64,000 nt of DNA, taken from positions 45,936,111 to 46,000,110 of the forward strand of contig NC_092576.1 in NCBI RefSeq assembly GCF_037975245.1, given 5' to 3'. The position numbers were made by a program, and so were the translations under genes. This stretch comes from Apostichopus japonicus (taxonomy: Eukaryota > Echinodermata > Holothuroidea > Aspidochirotida > Stichopodidae). The notes under the pieces were generated by a model that did not search any database, was not told the DNA's origin, and saw nothing but the letters and a program-made list of their open reading frames with translations. Below are positions 28,201 through 43,200 of the stretch, piece after piece (position 1 is the first letter of the stretch; every line of letters starts with the position of its first letter).

Positions 28201-31200
28201 TGTTAAGTAAATGTTATTACTGACAATCATAGAACCCATTGAGATGCTGATAGAGCACCAGTAACAGCAAAACTCCTCCCACAACGATAGGTCTGAACTT
28301 AAGGCCATGGCATATACAACTTTGCCAAAACCCACATAGGAATGCTCACTTGAGTTGACTCATGTCACTAGTACCACAGCCATCATTCTTGAAAGAAAAT
28401 CAACACCAACCCTACCAGCTAACATCCCCCACTACCACGACACTCTAAACTTCATCCCTCAGACTTACTCTGATGTTTCAAAGGAGTGTTTATTTATTGC
28501 TTCAATGACATCCTTGAAGAGAATCTTGCTTGTGAAGGTGTGGCCATGGTAAATCACTGGTTCATTATTATTACCATCCCAGCAATCAACTGTAAATGAG
28601 GCAAGAAATCAGCAAAGTCAATATACTGGTGGATAACCTTTTGGTACTGGAGGATCAGCTTAGAGTACTGGTGGATCATCCTACAATACTGGTGGATCAC
28701 CTTACAATAATGGTGCATCAGCTTACAATACTGGTAGATCAGCTTATAGCACTGGTGGATCATCCTACAATACTGGTGGATCACCTTATAGCACTGGTGG
28801 ATCAGCTTAGATTACTGGTGGATCCCTATACAATACTGGTGGATCAGCTAATAGTACTGGTGGATCACCTTAAAATACTGGTGGATCAGCTAATAGTACT
28901 TGTGAATCAGCTTAAAATACTGGTGGATCAGCATTCAATACCGGTGGATCAGCTTACAATACTTGTGGATCAGCTTATAGCACTGGTGGATCACCCTATA
29001 ATACTGGTGGATCACCTTATAGTAACTTAAGAAAACTGCTTACGTTCAACCCAACGGCATCCTTTTTGTAGAGCAGAGATATAAGCCTCAACACTAGAGG
29101 GACCCTTAAGCTGATCTTCTATCAAGTACCTGTAAGTTAATATGTAAGAAATCAATTATACATGAGAAACAACTAACAGAGAGTGACTGTGAATCAAAAG
29201 CTGGCACTTTAGGTGAACAAGTTAGAAAATAAACAAGAAGTAAATAATCATAGCTAGCAGCCATACCTGGGAATGGTCTCTCAAAAACACACATCATTAA
29301 GTTGATTCAACGATATTGCATTATTTATGAATTACTGATTGATCCAAGGATCAGGCCAAAGCATATTTTAAACTTACGTGTTGTGTGAAGAGGCAATGTA
29401 GTAATGTGACAGAGAGTGGGTCATATCTTGGCAAACTTTGTGGTGTTTTGGATCAAATACATCACATTCCTGAGATAGAAGGTACTTGGTGAAACCTGTT
29501 GATGAGAAAGTACTGAATAATCAACTAACATTAACATGTTGTACATTACTCATAACTGGAAAATTACACAATCATAATTTAAACAGCACTGAGTCATACT
29601 CATGATGATATTCCTTGACCTTGTGGTCCATCTAAGTTTAGGTACCATTATGACATCATTCAAAAACTAAGGTACTGGCAACAATGGTAGTACAGGTACC
29701 ATTATGACATGGTTCAAAAATGGAGCTTCAGGTACCATTATGACATCATTCAACAACTAAGGTACTGGTACCATTATGACACGGTTCAACAACTAAGGTA
29801 CTGGTACCATTATGACATTGTTAACAACGAAGGTACAGGAACCATTATGACATCGTTAACAACAAAGGTACAGGTACCATTATGACATTGTTCAACAATG
29901 GAGCTACAGGTATCATTATGACATCGTTCAACAATGGAGTTACAGGTACCATTATGACATGGTTCAACAATGGAGGTACAGGTAACATTATGGCAACCTT
30001 CAACAAAGGTACAGGTGTCATTATGACACCCTCCAACAATGGAGGTATAGGTACCAATATGACATCCTTCAACAATGGAGGTGCAAGTACCATTATGACA
30101 TGGTTCAACAATGGAGGTACAGGTAACATTATGACATCCTTCAACAATGGAGGTAAAGGTATCATTATGGCATCGTTCAACAACTAAAGTACAGGTACCA
30201 TTATGACATCGTTCAACAATGGAGGTACAGGTGCCATTATGATATGGTTCAACAATGGTAGTACAAGTACCAATATATCATCCTTCAACAATGGAGGTAC
30301 AAGTATCATTATGACATGGTTCAACAATGGAGCTACAGGTACCATTGTGACATCCTTCAACAACTAAGGTACAGGTACCATTATGACATGGTTCAACAAT
30401 GGTAGTACAGGTACCATTATGACATGGTTCAACAATGGAGGTACAGGTACCATTATGACAACACACACATACATTACATACAGTGCTGTTAACCACAACA
30501 TCACTTGATGTTAAAAAAAGTATATCGTTGTTATAACCATTGTTATGTAACTAACCGTCAATTCCTAAATGGCCCTTTTCCCGACCTTCAACTGAGGGTT
30601 CGTACTTCTGAGTTAGTTGTAGACATCTCTCCTTGGTAACTCCAGTCATCTGTGAAAGCAATATTATCACATACTGTTTTCATGACAATCTTGCTGTGAT
30701 TCTTAGTGGCTCAACATCTTATTGAAAATGGATACAATTTTTCATAACCAATTCTAGTCATCTTCTACCAACATCCAAACCTTAAGACACCTTCGCATTC
30801 CACCAATACTACAACAAATTCCTCAACAGACTTCCCTCCATCTCAGAGCTCAGCCATCGATTCATCCATCGATGAATCCAATCAATACAAATGTTATCAG
30901 CTCCTAGTCTCCTTCCATGCAAACATCATCTAAAGAAAACCTGTTATATCATCTATGACAACAGTTTCAAAGCCTTTTAACAGGCTCTGCACTGCTTGAA
31001 AATCAGACTAGCTGGAAAATCAGACCAGCTGTTTATTTACTGCTTGAATGTGGAATATCAGCGCAGCTATCACTTTACTGTTTGAATGTGGACTATCAGA
31101 GCAGCTGTCACTTTACTGCTTGAATGTGGACTATCAGAGCAGCTGTCACTTTACTGCTTGAATGTGGACTATCAGAGCAGCTGTCACTTTACTGCTTGAA

Positions 31201-34200
31201 TGTGGACTATCAGGGCAGCTGTTTCTTAACTGATTGAATGTGGACTATCTGAGCAGCTGTCACTTTACTGCTTGAATGTGGACTATCAGACCAGCTGTCA
31301 CTTTACTGCTTGAATGTGGACTATCAGAGCAGCTGTTTCTTAACTAATTGAATGTGGACTATCAGAGCAGCTGTCACTTTACTGCTTGAATGTGGACTAT
31401 CAGAGCAGCTGTCACTTTACTGCTTGAATGTGGACTATCAGACCAGCTGTTTCTTAACTGATTGAATGTGGACTATCTGAGCAGCTGTCACTTTACTGCT
31501 TGAATGTGGACTATCAGACCAGCTGTCACTTTACTGCTTGAATGTGGACTATCAGAGCAGCTGTTTCTTAACTAATTGAATGTGGACTATCAGAGCAGCT
31601 GTCACTTTACTGCTTGAATGTGGACTATCAGAGCAGCTGTCACTTTACTGCTTGAATGTGGACTATCAGACCAGCTGTTTCTTAACTGATTGAATGTGGA
31701 CTATCTGAGCAGCTGTCACTTTACTGCTTGAATGTGGACTATCAGACCAGCTGTTTCTTAACTGACTCTTTACTGCAATGTAATCTATCAATATATCAAT
31801 CTCTCAATATATCTCTTTATTAACACTTCTTGAAGGTTATCCTAGTTCTTTGCTCTTACGCCTTGCTCTGCTTCCAGAAACATCAGGAGGTCATCTGCAG
31901 CCATGTACTCTCCACTTGCATACCTGAATAAAGTAAACAACATAACTGAATATCATTCTGCAATATTTCTTTCTCTTTGCCATTGATATTGCCTAGAAAG
32001 GATCATGAAACAATTAAGTATTAACACTTTCCGACAAAACATCAAAATGACTATAAGGCATTCGGCAAAGTGCTAACATGTGGAGTAAATTAGAACTTAA
32101 ACAAGTTGTGGTACTTCACCAGATCAGCAAATTCAAACAGACGAATAGCATCATGTGTCTGCCCAACCAGTTCATATTTCCATAGAAATTGGCATATTCT
32201 AACATCAATATGGTTACCTGTCATTGAAGTAGTTTAGTTACTGCATCCACATGGGCAGTGTGGGTAGCCAATGTGTTACCTAACTCCTTAGCTCTAACTT
32301 ATAAAGTGAGATGCATGGCATAACTTACATAGCAATCTCTGTTAGAATATCTAAATCCTCACATAATGTGGATCAAAGTAATTATGAATCTGTGGTATCT
32401 CATGTTGCTACTGTCTGTGATAAAAAAAACTTACTTCTGAACCAAAAAAAATTTAGAGAGATGACTTTTGAAAATTCCAACATTAATCATGAGGGCCTTC
32501 TCACTGCCAAAGCAAGGAAAGCAGTGACACAGGGTGCCACGGTTAACCGTTCTGAACAGACGATGTATTTAGAGTTGTATATAGACAATATGCTTAATTT
32601 TCTGTGTCATATTCCATAATTTTAAGGAATACCCCATTGACTTATTGTGGTGTTAGGCTACCATATTGAAGAAATTTAAAGAATTCTCAATTATTATTTA
32701 TTCATTCGTTTATGTAAAAGAAGGAAAAACTGGCAAGAAATTTTCCAAGATGTTACTAATGGATTGAAGACGAGATGCAAAAAACTATTAAACGCAAATG
32801 GCATTTTCCTTAATGTTTATACTAAATGCGATCAAACTGCGGGAATCACGCAATCCCGCGGGCCCGGGATAAAAGATAGTAGTAAAAACTGCTTTAGAGC
32901 TAATTGGATATTTATATGGTCTGATCTAATAGAGGTGGAGAGCAAACATAAGCAGCGGTGTGATGTTAGTAGTGATGTTAATTATATGAAGTTATTAACA
33001 AGTTAATGAAAGAAACAAAGCAAATAGAAATTTATTAAAGAAGGCTTTATACCTTATCTTACACAAATTTATGTATTTGAACATGAAAACATTGTCAGTG
33101 GAGAATATAATTCACTTATAATAGCATCCAATATGTAATTCCTTGAAAATCGAGATACACGAGGGAAAACAAACTTTTTCTGGGTACCCGGATACCCGAT
33201 GGGTAACAGCTCTTGAGTACCAGGTTCACAAGTTTTGGAATGTGTAAACAGTACACAAAAGCTACTTTAATTCTTTTACAAACTTTTGATTTATTATTTG
33301 TACATATAGTACATGCTATTTCAAGCTTTATAACTCTTAACTGTTTTTCATATACTATTTATAAATATGCAACTTTCATGTACTTATACTGTATTTTAAT
33401 AAACTTTAAGTGAAAACTAATGTTTGCTTAAGTTGATTTGTTTATCTTAACCTTGAAAACTACCTTTTTGTAAGCTGCGCAACTAAGATGAAATGTCTGA
33501 CAAGGGTTAGGGAGTGTTGAACAAAGAAACACAGAATATATCTTGAAACGTCAACTTTGGCTAAGACAAGAATAGTATAAATATGAACACAGCACAGTCA
33601 GTAGATTTAAATCCTAGTATGGTTTGGCAAAATAACAGAAACCAACTGTTATACAGCAAATGATAAGAGCTGCAATCCTTGTACGGGGGAAGCCAAATGT
33701 ACATGCACCAATAGCATAGTGATAATCATGACAACAACTCAATATAAAATCACTGAGCTACTCTAATCTATGGATACTTGCTTACTCACCTAACCAGGAG
33801 AAAATATATTTCTGGTCTTGTGGACATTTCCTTAAATAAATCCAAAAATTCAAGACTAGAGAGAGTTGGATGCGCATCCCCGGATCTTTTCTTGACCTGC
33901 GTCATTTCCTATAACACCAAACATAATTCAAAGTTCAATATACTGTAGTTTACATCATGTTTAAGAACATATGTTATTTTACTTCTTTCAAACACCATAA
34001 AGGTTTAATGAGCTTCCCACATCTTACAAATACAGTAAGTCTGTGCATATGTAAACAAGATGATGGTACAAAGATATGTGGTGTAATGACAGACGGACGG
34101 ACGGACGGACGGACGGGCGGGCGGGCGGGCGGTCGGGCGGTCGGGCGGTCGGTCGGGCGGGCGGGCGGGCGGGCGGGCGGGCGGGCGGGCGGGCGGGCGG

Positions 34201-37200
34201 GCGGGCGGGCGGGCGGGCGGGCGGACGGACGGACGGACGGACAGACGGATAGACAGATAGATAGAAACTTTATTGTCCATTTCAGAAAACAGAAAATGGA
34301 AATGGACACACATTATCCTAATCTTATTCAACAACACACTCAAAAGGTACAACCACAAAAAATCAGACAATTAATCAACAGCAGGTATCACAAACATACA
34401 ACTGCAGATACTGTAAACTGCAGATACAGTAAACTGCAGATACTGTAAACTGCAGATACAGTAAACTGCAGATACTGTAAACTGCAGATACTGTAAACTG
34501 CAGATACAGTAAACTGCAGATACAGTAAACTGCAGATACAGTAAACTGCAGATACTGTAAACTGCAGATACTGCAAACTGCAGATACTGCAAACTGCAGA
34601 TACTGTAAACTGCAGATACTGTAAACTGCAGATACAGCAAACTGCAGATACTGTAAACTGCAGATACCGTAAACTGCAGGTACCGTAAACTGCAGGTACC
34701 GTTAACTGCAGATACAGTAAACTGCAGATACCGTAAACTGCAGATACCGTAAACTGCAGATACCGTAAACTGAAGATACAGTAAACTGCAGATACAGTAA
34801 ACTGCAGATACTGTAAACTGCAGATACTGTAAACTGCAGGTACAGTAAACTGCAGGTACAGTTAACTGCAGATACCGTAAACTGCAGATACCGTAAACTG
34901 AAGATACAGTAAACTGCAGATACAGTAAACTGCAGATACTGTAAACTGCAGATACAGTAAACTGCAGCTACAGTAAACTGCAGATACTGTAAACTGCAGA
35001 TACAGCAAACTGCAGATACTGTAAACTGCAGATACTGTAAACTGCAGATACAGTAAACTGCAGATACTGTAAACTGCAGATACAGTAAACTGCAGATACA
35101 GTAAACTGCAGATACTGTAAACTGCAGATACAGCAAACTGCAGATACTGTAAACTGCAGATACTGTAAACTGCAGATACAGTAAACTGCAGATACTGTAA
35201 ACTGCAGATACTGTAAACTGCAGATACTGTAAACTGCAGATACTGTAAACTGCAGATACAGTAAACTGCAGATACTGTAAACTGCAGATACAGCAAACTG
35301 CAGATACTGTAAACTGCAGATACTGTAAACTGAAGATACTGTCAACTGCAGATACGGTAAACTGCAGATACTGTCAACTGCAGATACTGTAAACTGCAGA
35401 TACAGTAAACTGCAGATACTGTAAACTGCAGATACAGTAAACTGCAGATACTGTAAACTGCAGATACTGTAAACTGAAGATACTGTAAACTGCAGATACA
35501 GCAAACTGCAGATACTGTAAACTGCAGATACTGTAAACTGCAGATACTGTAAACTGCAGATACAGTAAACTGCAGATACTGTAAACTGCAGATACTGTAA
35601 ACTGAAGATACTGTCAACTGCAGATACGGTAAACTGCAGATACCTGTAAACTGCAGATACAGTAAACTGCAGAAACATTAAACTGCAGATACAGTAAACT
35701 GCAGATACAGTAAACTTAAGATACTGTTAACTGCAGATACTGTAAACTGCAGATACAGTAAACTGCAGATACAGTAAACGGCAGATACAGTAAACTGCAG
35801 AAACATTAAACTGCAGATACAGTAAACTGCAGATACTGTAAACTGCAGATACAGCAAACTGCAGATACAGTAAACTGCAGATACAGTAAACTGCAGATAC
35901 AGTAAACTGTAGATACAGTAAACTGCAGGAACAGTGATTTGCAGATACTGTAAACTGCAGATCTGCAGTAAACTGCAGATACCGAAACTGGTTGAAACGG
36001 CAGGGAGGGCAAATTGAGTATGTATTGAGTATAACATTCACAAAGTAGACATTAATATGATCTTACAAACAGCTTACCTTGAATCTCTGCCTGACCCTAC
36101 AGACTCACCAATACAAACAGCTTCTCTTGGATCGATGCCTGACCCTACAGACTCACCAATATTACAAACCGCTTATCTTGAATCTCTGCCTGACGCTACA
36201 AACTCACCAATATTACAAACAGCTTATCTTGAATCTCTGCCTGACCCTACAGATTCACCAATATTACAAACAGCTTACCTTGAATCTCTGCATTACCCTA
36301 CAGACTCACCAATATTACAAACAACTTATCTTGAATCTCTGACTGACCCTACAGACTCACCAATATTACAAACAGCTTATCTTGAATCTCTGCCTGACCC
36401 TAAAGACTCACCAATATTACAAACAGCTTATCTTGAATCTCTGCTTGACCCTACAGACTCACCAATATTACAAACCGCTTATCTTGAATCTCTGCCTGAC
36501 GCTACAGACTCACCAATATTACCTTCAATCTCTGCCTGACCCTACAGACTCACCAATATTACAAACAGCTTATCTTGAATCTCTGCCTGACCCTACAGAC
36601 TCACCAATATTACAAACAGCTTATCTTGAATCTCTGCCTGACCCTATGGACTCACCAATATTACAAACAGCTTATCTTGAATCTCTGACTGACCCTACAG
36701 ATTCACCAATATTACAAACAGCTTATCTTGAATCTCTGTCTGATCCTATGGACTCACCAATATTACAAACAGCTTACCTTGAATCTCTGCATGACCCTAC
36801 AGACTCACCAATATTACAAACAGCTTATCTTGAATCTCTGCCTGACCCTACAGACTCACCAATATTACAAACAGCTTATCTTGAATCTCTGCTTGACCCT
36901 ACAGACTCACCAATATTACAAACAGCTTATCTTGAATCTCTGCCTGACCCTACAGACTCACCAATATTACAAACAGCTTACCTTGAATCTCTGCCTGACC
37001 CTTGTAGAGGCAACACCATTGTTCAATTTCTTCATGAGTTGCATCACTTCGAATTCATCCAATTGCCCGACAGATGTACCTGCAGCCTTCTCAAACATAT
37101 CATGGAGCCAAGTAACATAAATGTCAAGGAACACTGAAACATTTCAATAACAACAAACTCCTCCCTTTTGTGTTTGTGCAATGTACAAGTTTACCCTAAA

Positions 37201-40200
37201 ACAATGGTTTGCAGTCTACCAGCTCTAATAACATGATGACTACATTCCATCCAGTACAATACACTGGGCCACATGTTACGCACTGTTGTATTATGATCCA
37301 CAACATACTTAATACCCAAATATCCTGGGCCACAAGGTCCCCCCTGTGATATCATGATCCACAACATACTTAACACCCAAATATCCTGGGCCACAAGGTC
37401 CCCCCTGTGATATCATGATCCACAACATACTTAATACCCAAATATCCTGGGCCACAAGGTCCCCCCTGTGATATCATGATCCACAACATACTTAACACCC
37501 AAATATCCTGGGCCACAAGGTACCCCCTGTAATATCATGATCCACAACATACTTAATACCCAAATATCCTGGGCCACAAGGTCCCCCCTGTAATATCATG
37601 ATCCACAACATACTTAATACCCAAATATCCTGGGCCACAAGGTCCCCCCTGTAATATCATGATCCACAACATACTTAATACCCAAATATCCTGGGCCACT
37701 AGGTCCCCCCTGTGATATCATGATCCACAACATACTTAACACCCAAATATCCTGGGCCACAAGGTCCCCCCTGTAATATCATGATCCACAACATACTTAA
37801 TACCCAAATATCCTGGGCCACAAGGTCCCCCCTGTAATATCATGATCCACAACATACTTAACACCCAAATATCCTGGGCCACAAGGTCCCCCCTGTAATA
37901 TCATGATCCACAACATACTTAATACCCAAATATCCTGGGCCACAAGGTCCCCCCTGTAATATCATGATCCACAACATACTTAATACCCAAATATCATTGG
38001 CCACAATGTAACTACGGTAATACCATGATCCACAACATACTAAATACCCAAATATCCTGGGCCACAAGGTCCCCCCTGTGATATCATGATCCACAACATA
38101 CTTAATACCCAAATATCCTGGGCCACAAGGTCCCCCCTGTAATATCATGATCCACAACATACTAAATACCCAAATATCCTGGGCCACAAGGTCCCCCCTG
38201 TAATACCATGATCCACAACAGGCTTAATACCCAAATATCCTGGGCCACAAGGTCCCCCTGTAATATCATGATCCACAACATACTTAATACCCAAATATCC
38301 TGGGCCACAAGGTCCCCCTGTAATATCATGATCCACAACATACTTAATACCCAAATATCATTGGCCACAATGTAACCACGGTAATACCATGATCCACAAC
38401 ATACTAAATACCCAAATATCCTGGGCCACAAGGTCCCCCTGTGATATCATGATCCACAACATACTTAATACCCAAATATCCTGGGCCACAAGGTCCCCCC
38501 TGTAATATCATGATCCACAACATACTAAATACCCAAATATCCTGGGCCACAAGGTCCCCCCTGTAATACCATGATCCACAACATACTTAATACCCAAATA
38601 TCATTGGCCACAATGTAACCACGGTAATATCATCATCCACAACATACTTAATACCCAAATATCCTGGGCCACAAGGTCCCCCCTGTAATATCATGATCCA
38701 CAACATACTTAATACCCAAATATCCTGGGCCACAAGGTCCCCCCTGTAATACCATGATCCACAACAGGCTTAATACCCAAATATCCTGGGCCACAAGGTC
38801 CCCCTGTAATATCATGATCCACAACATACTTAATACCCAAATATCCTGGGCCACAAGGTCCCCCTGTAATATCATGATCCACAACATACTTAATACCCAA
38901 ATATCCTGGGCCACAATGTAACCACGGTAATACCATGATCCACAACATACTTAATACCCAAATATCCTGGGCCACAAGGTCCCCTGTAATATCATGATCC
39001 ACAACATACTTAATACCCAAATATCCTGGGCCACAAGGTCCCCCCTGTAATATCATGATCCACAACATACTAAATACCCAAATATCCTGGGCCACAAGGT
39101 CCCCCCTGTAATTCCATGATCCACAACAGGCTTAATACCCAAATATCCTGGGCCACAAGGTCCCCCTGTAATATCATGATCCACAACAGGCTTAATACCC
39201 AAATATCCTGGGCCACAAGGTCCCCCTGTAATACCATGATCCACAACATACTTAATACCCAAATATCCTGGGCCACAAGGTCCCCCCTGTAATACCATGA
39301 TCCACAACAGGCTTAATACACAAATATCATTGGCCACAATGTAACCATGGTAATACCATAACCCACAATCTTCATTATACCTGCATATCATGGGCTGTAA
39401 GTTACACCCTCTCTAATATTACATTTCTTGCTCTGGACAGAAAATTTATGTATAAATGTGAAAGGTGTAAAGAGTTTCTTTATTTTGTGCTAGGAATTTT
39501 GGAAGGCAATATCCAATTTCGTGTAGCTCTTCGAAAAAAGTTGGGAAACTGAATGTTCGCAGCTGGACAGCGGCTGTGAAGTTAACAGCGATAACGAAAG
39601 TATTCCATGGATATCTTATAACCGCGTCACAACTTCAGCTAATGAACATATGGCGAGGCTAGATTACCCCATTGACTTAGTGTGGTGTTAGGCAACCATG
39701 TGGTAGAACGTAACAGCAATAATGGAAGTATTAAATGGATATCTTATAACTGCGTCACAATTTCAGCGAATAAACAGATGTTTAGGCTTAGCTAGATTCT
39801 CATTGACTTAGTGTGGTGTAAGGCTACCATTTGGAAAAACTTAAATTTATTCATTCGTTTATTTCATAGAAGGAAAAGCTGACAAAGAATTTTATGAGAT
39901 GTTTATGGATTATAGACGGGATAACTAAAAAATAATAATCGCAAGTGGCTTTTTTCTAATCGTTTATTCTAAATGCGATCAAACTGCGCGAATCACGCAA
40001 TCTCGCAGCTAATTCGAACCCTGGGCCTGCATAATAGATAGTAGTAGTAATAACTGTTTAAGAGCTTAATTGAATATTTATATGGTTTGATCCAATAGAC
40101 ATGAGGAGCAAGCATAAGCAGCCGCGGCAGTGCGGTGTTAGTAGTAATGCTAATTATATGAAGTTATTAACAAGTTAATGAAAAAAACAAAAGCAAATAG

Positions 40201-43200
40201 AAATTATTGAGGAAGGATTTATACCTTATCTTACACCTACATATTTGAACAATTTGGACCTGTGTAAACACTAGTCCTAACGTGTGGTGTAACAGCACCA
40301 TTGATGTAAACAAATGTAGTTATTGCACACACTGTATCATTATTGTATACAATGTAGTTATTACACACACTGTATCATTATTTAAAACAATGTAGTTATA
40401 ACACACTGTATCATTATTGTGTACAATGTAGTTATTGCACACACTGTATCATTTATGTATACAATGTAGTTATTGCACACACTGTATCATTAATGTATAC
40501 AATGTAGTTATTGCACACACTGTATCATTATTTAATACAATGTAGTTATAACACACACTGTATCATTATTGTATACAATGTAGTTATTGCACACACTGTA
40601 TCATTATTTAATACAATGTAGTTATAACACACACTGTATCATTATTGTATACAATGTAGTTATAACACACATATCATTATTGTATACAATGTAGTTATTG
40701 CACACACTGTATCATTATTGTATACAATGTAGTTATAACACACACTGTATCATTATTGTATACAATGTAGTTATTACACACACTGTATCATTATTGTATA
40801 CAATGTAGTTATTGCACACACTGTATCATTATTGTATACAATGTAGTTATTACACACACTGTATCATTATTTAATACAATGTAGTTATAACACACACTGT
40901 ATCATTATTGTATACAATGTAGTTATTGCACACACTGTATCATTAATGTATACAATGTAGTTATTACACACACTGTATCATTATTGTATACAATGTAGTT
41001 ATTGCACACACTGTATCATTATTGTATACAATGTAGTTATTGCACACACTGTATCATTATTGTATACAATGTAGTTATTACACACACTGTATCATTATTG
41101 TATACAATGTAGTTATTGCACACACTGTATCATTATTGTATACAATGTAGTTATTACACACACTGTATCATTATTTAATACAATGTAGTTATAACACACA
41201 CTGTATCATTATTGTATACAATGTAGTTATTGCACACACTGTATCATTATTGTATACAATGTAGTTATAACACACACTGTATCATTATTGTATATAATGT
41301 AGTTATTACACACACTGTATCATTATTGTATACAATGTAGTTATTGCACACACTGTATCATTAATGTATACAATGTAGTTATTACACACACTGTATCATT
41401 ATTGTATACAATGTAGTTATTGCACACACTGTATCATTAATGTATACAATGTAGTTATTACACACACTGTATCATTATTGTATACAATGTAGTTATTGCA
41501 CACACTGTATCATTAATGTATACAATGTAGTTATTACACACACTGTATCATTATTGTATACAATGTAGTTATTGCACACACTGTATCATTATTGTATACA
41601 ATGTAGTTATAACACACACTGTATCATTATTGTATACAATGTAGTTATTACACACACTGTATCATTATTGTATACAATGTAGTTATTGCACACACTGTAT
41701 CATTATTGTATACAATGTAGTTATTGCACACACTGTATCATTATTGTATACAATGTAGTTATTACACATACTGTATCATTATTGTATACAATGTAGTTAT
41801 TGCACACACTGTATCATTAATGTACACAATGTAGTTATTACACATACTGTATCATTATTGTATACAATGTAGTTATAGCACACACTGTATCATTATTGTA
41901 TACAATGTAGTTATTACACACACTGTATTGATCATTATTGTATACAATGTAGTTATTGCACACACTGTATCATTATTGTATACAATGTAGTTATTGCACA
42001 CACTGTATCATTATTGTATACAATGTAGTTATTACACATACTGTATCATTATTGTATACAATGTAGTTATTGCACACACTGTATCATTAATGTACACAAT
42101 GTAGTTATTACACATACTGTATCATTATTGTATACAATGTAGTTATTGCACACACTGTATCATTATTGTATACAATGTAGTTATAACACACTGTATCATT
42201 ATTGTATACAATGTAGTTATTGCACACACTGTATCATTTATATATACAATGTAGTTATTACACACACTGTATCATTAATGTATACAATGTAGTTATTGCA
42301 CACACTGTATCATTAATGTATACAATGTAGTTATTGCACACACTGTATCATTATTGTATACAATGTAGTTATTGCACACACTGTATCATTATTGTATACA
42401 ATGTAGTTATTGCACACACTGTATCATTATTGTATACAATGTAGTTATTGCACACACTGTAAGGATATCGATCACGCATGTCTTGATTTCGTTCAACAGC
42501 TTCAGGAGCTGAAAGGAAAAAAAACAACATGTTTGAAACTTTCTTCTTCAAAGCTTATGATTGCATGTTTACTAAAAACAGATTGAAAGAGTTTTAAAAC
42601 TCACTTCAGAAACAATAAGTACTGTAGCTCTCTGCTGGAATATAAACATGTTAATATTGCTTCATGGCCAGAAGGATAACAGTAATTCAACAAAGTGTAC
42701 AGTATAAGATAATCCTGCAAGCTTTTCAAATAACAAAGAATAAAAGCAAACAAAATCACTATTAATGAAGACCACCTGAATGTGAAGAATTTTCTTGCCA
42801 AAAACTGAAATCAAATTTGATGATTAAACATTAACAGGTTTTTCTGCCTGCATGTCTACAACATACTGTAAGTACTTGCACAACTAACAAGTTAAAATAG
42901 CATTCGGACTACTAATCAGCAAAACTTCATTAATTGCAATCAACTAAATGTAAGTATGAATATATGCTAACACTTCAATCAAATTAAGGTTAGCATGAAA
43001 TATGCTAACACTTCAATCAAATTAAGGTTGGCATGAAATATGCTAACACTTCAATCAAGTTAAGGTTAGCATGAAATATGCTAACACTTCAATCAAGTTA
43101 AGGTTAGCATGAAATATGCTAACACTTCAATCTGTGAATCTGAGAGAAAAGAATCTAGACTCAATAAGTAAACACTGTTACCATGTACAGGTGTTTAATA

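Noticed and set aside
32311-33413. Three plus-strand frames of 66-102 residues
   Set aside because: Lie in and around a dispersed repeat; not conserved as a frame in the second copy at 39785-40250.
33957-34448. Gly/Arg- or Pro/Ala-rich frames
   Set aside because: Translation of the tetranucleotide microsatellite.
34371-36041. Minus-strand frames of [14 protein letters not shown] repeats
   Set aside because: Produced by the stop-free 16-bp array inside a PLCL intron.
36057-37137. Plus-strand 160- and 251-residue repeat proteins ([17 protein letters not shown])
   Set aside because: 51-bp units are 17 codons; the right end runs antisense through real exon 5.
37191-39391. Minus-strand frames with [16 protein letters not shown] repeats
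   Set aside because: 61-bp array read in shifting frames; intronic.
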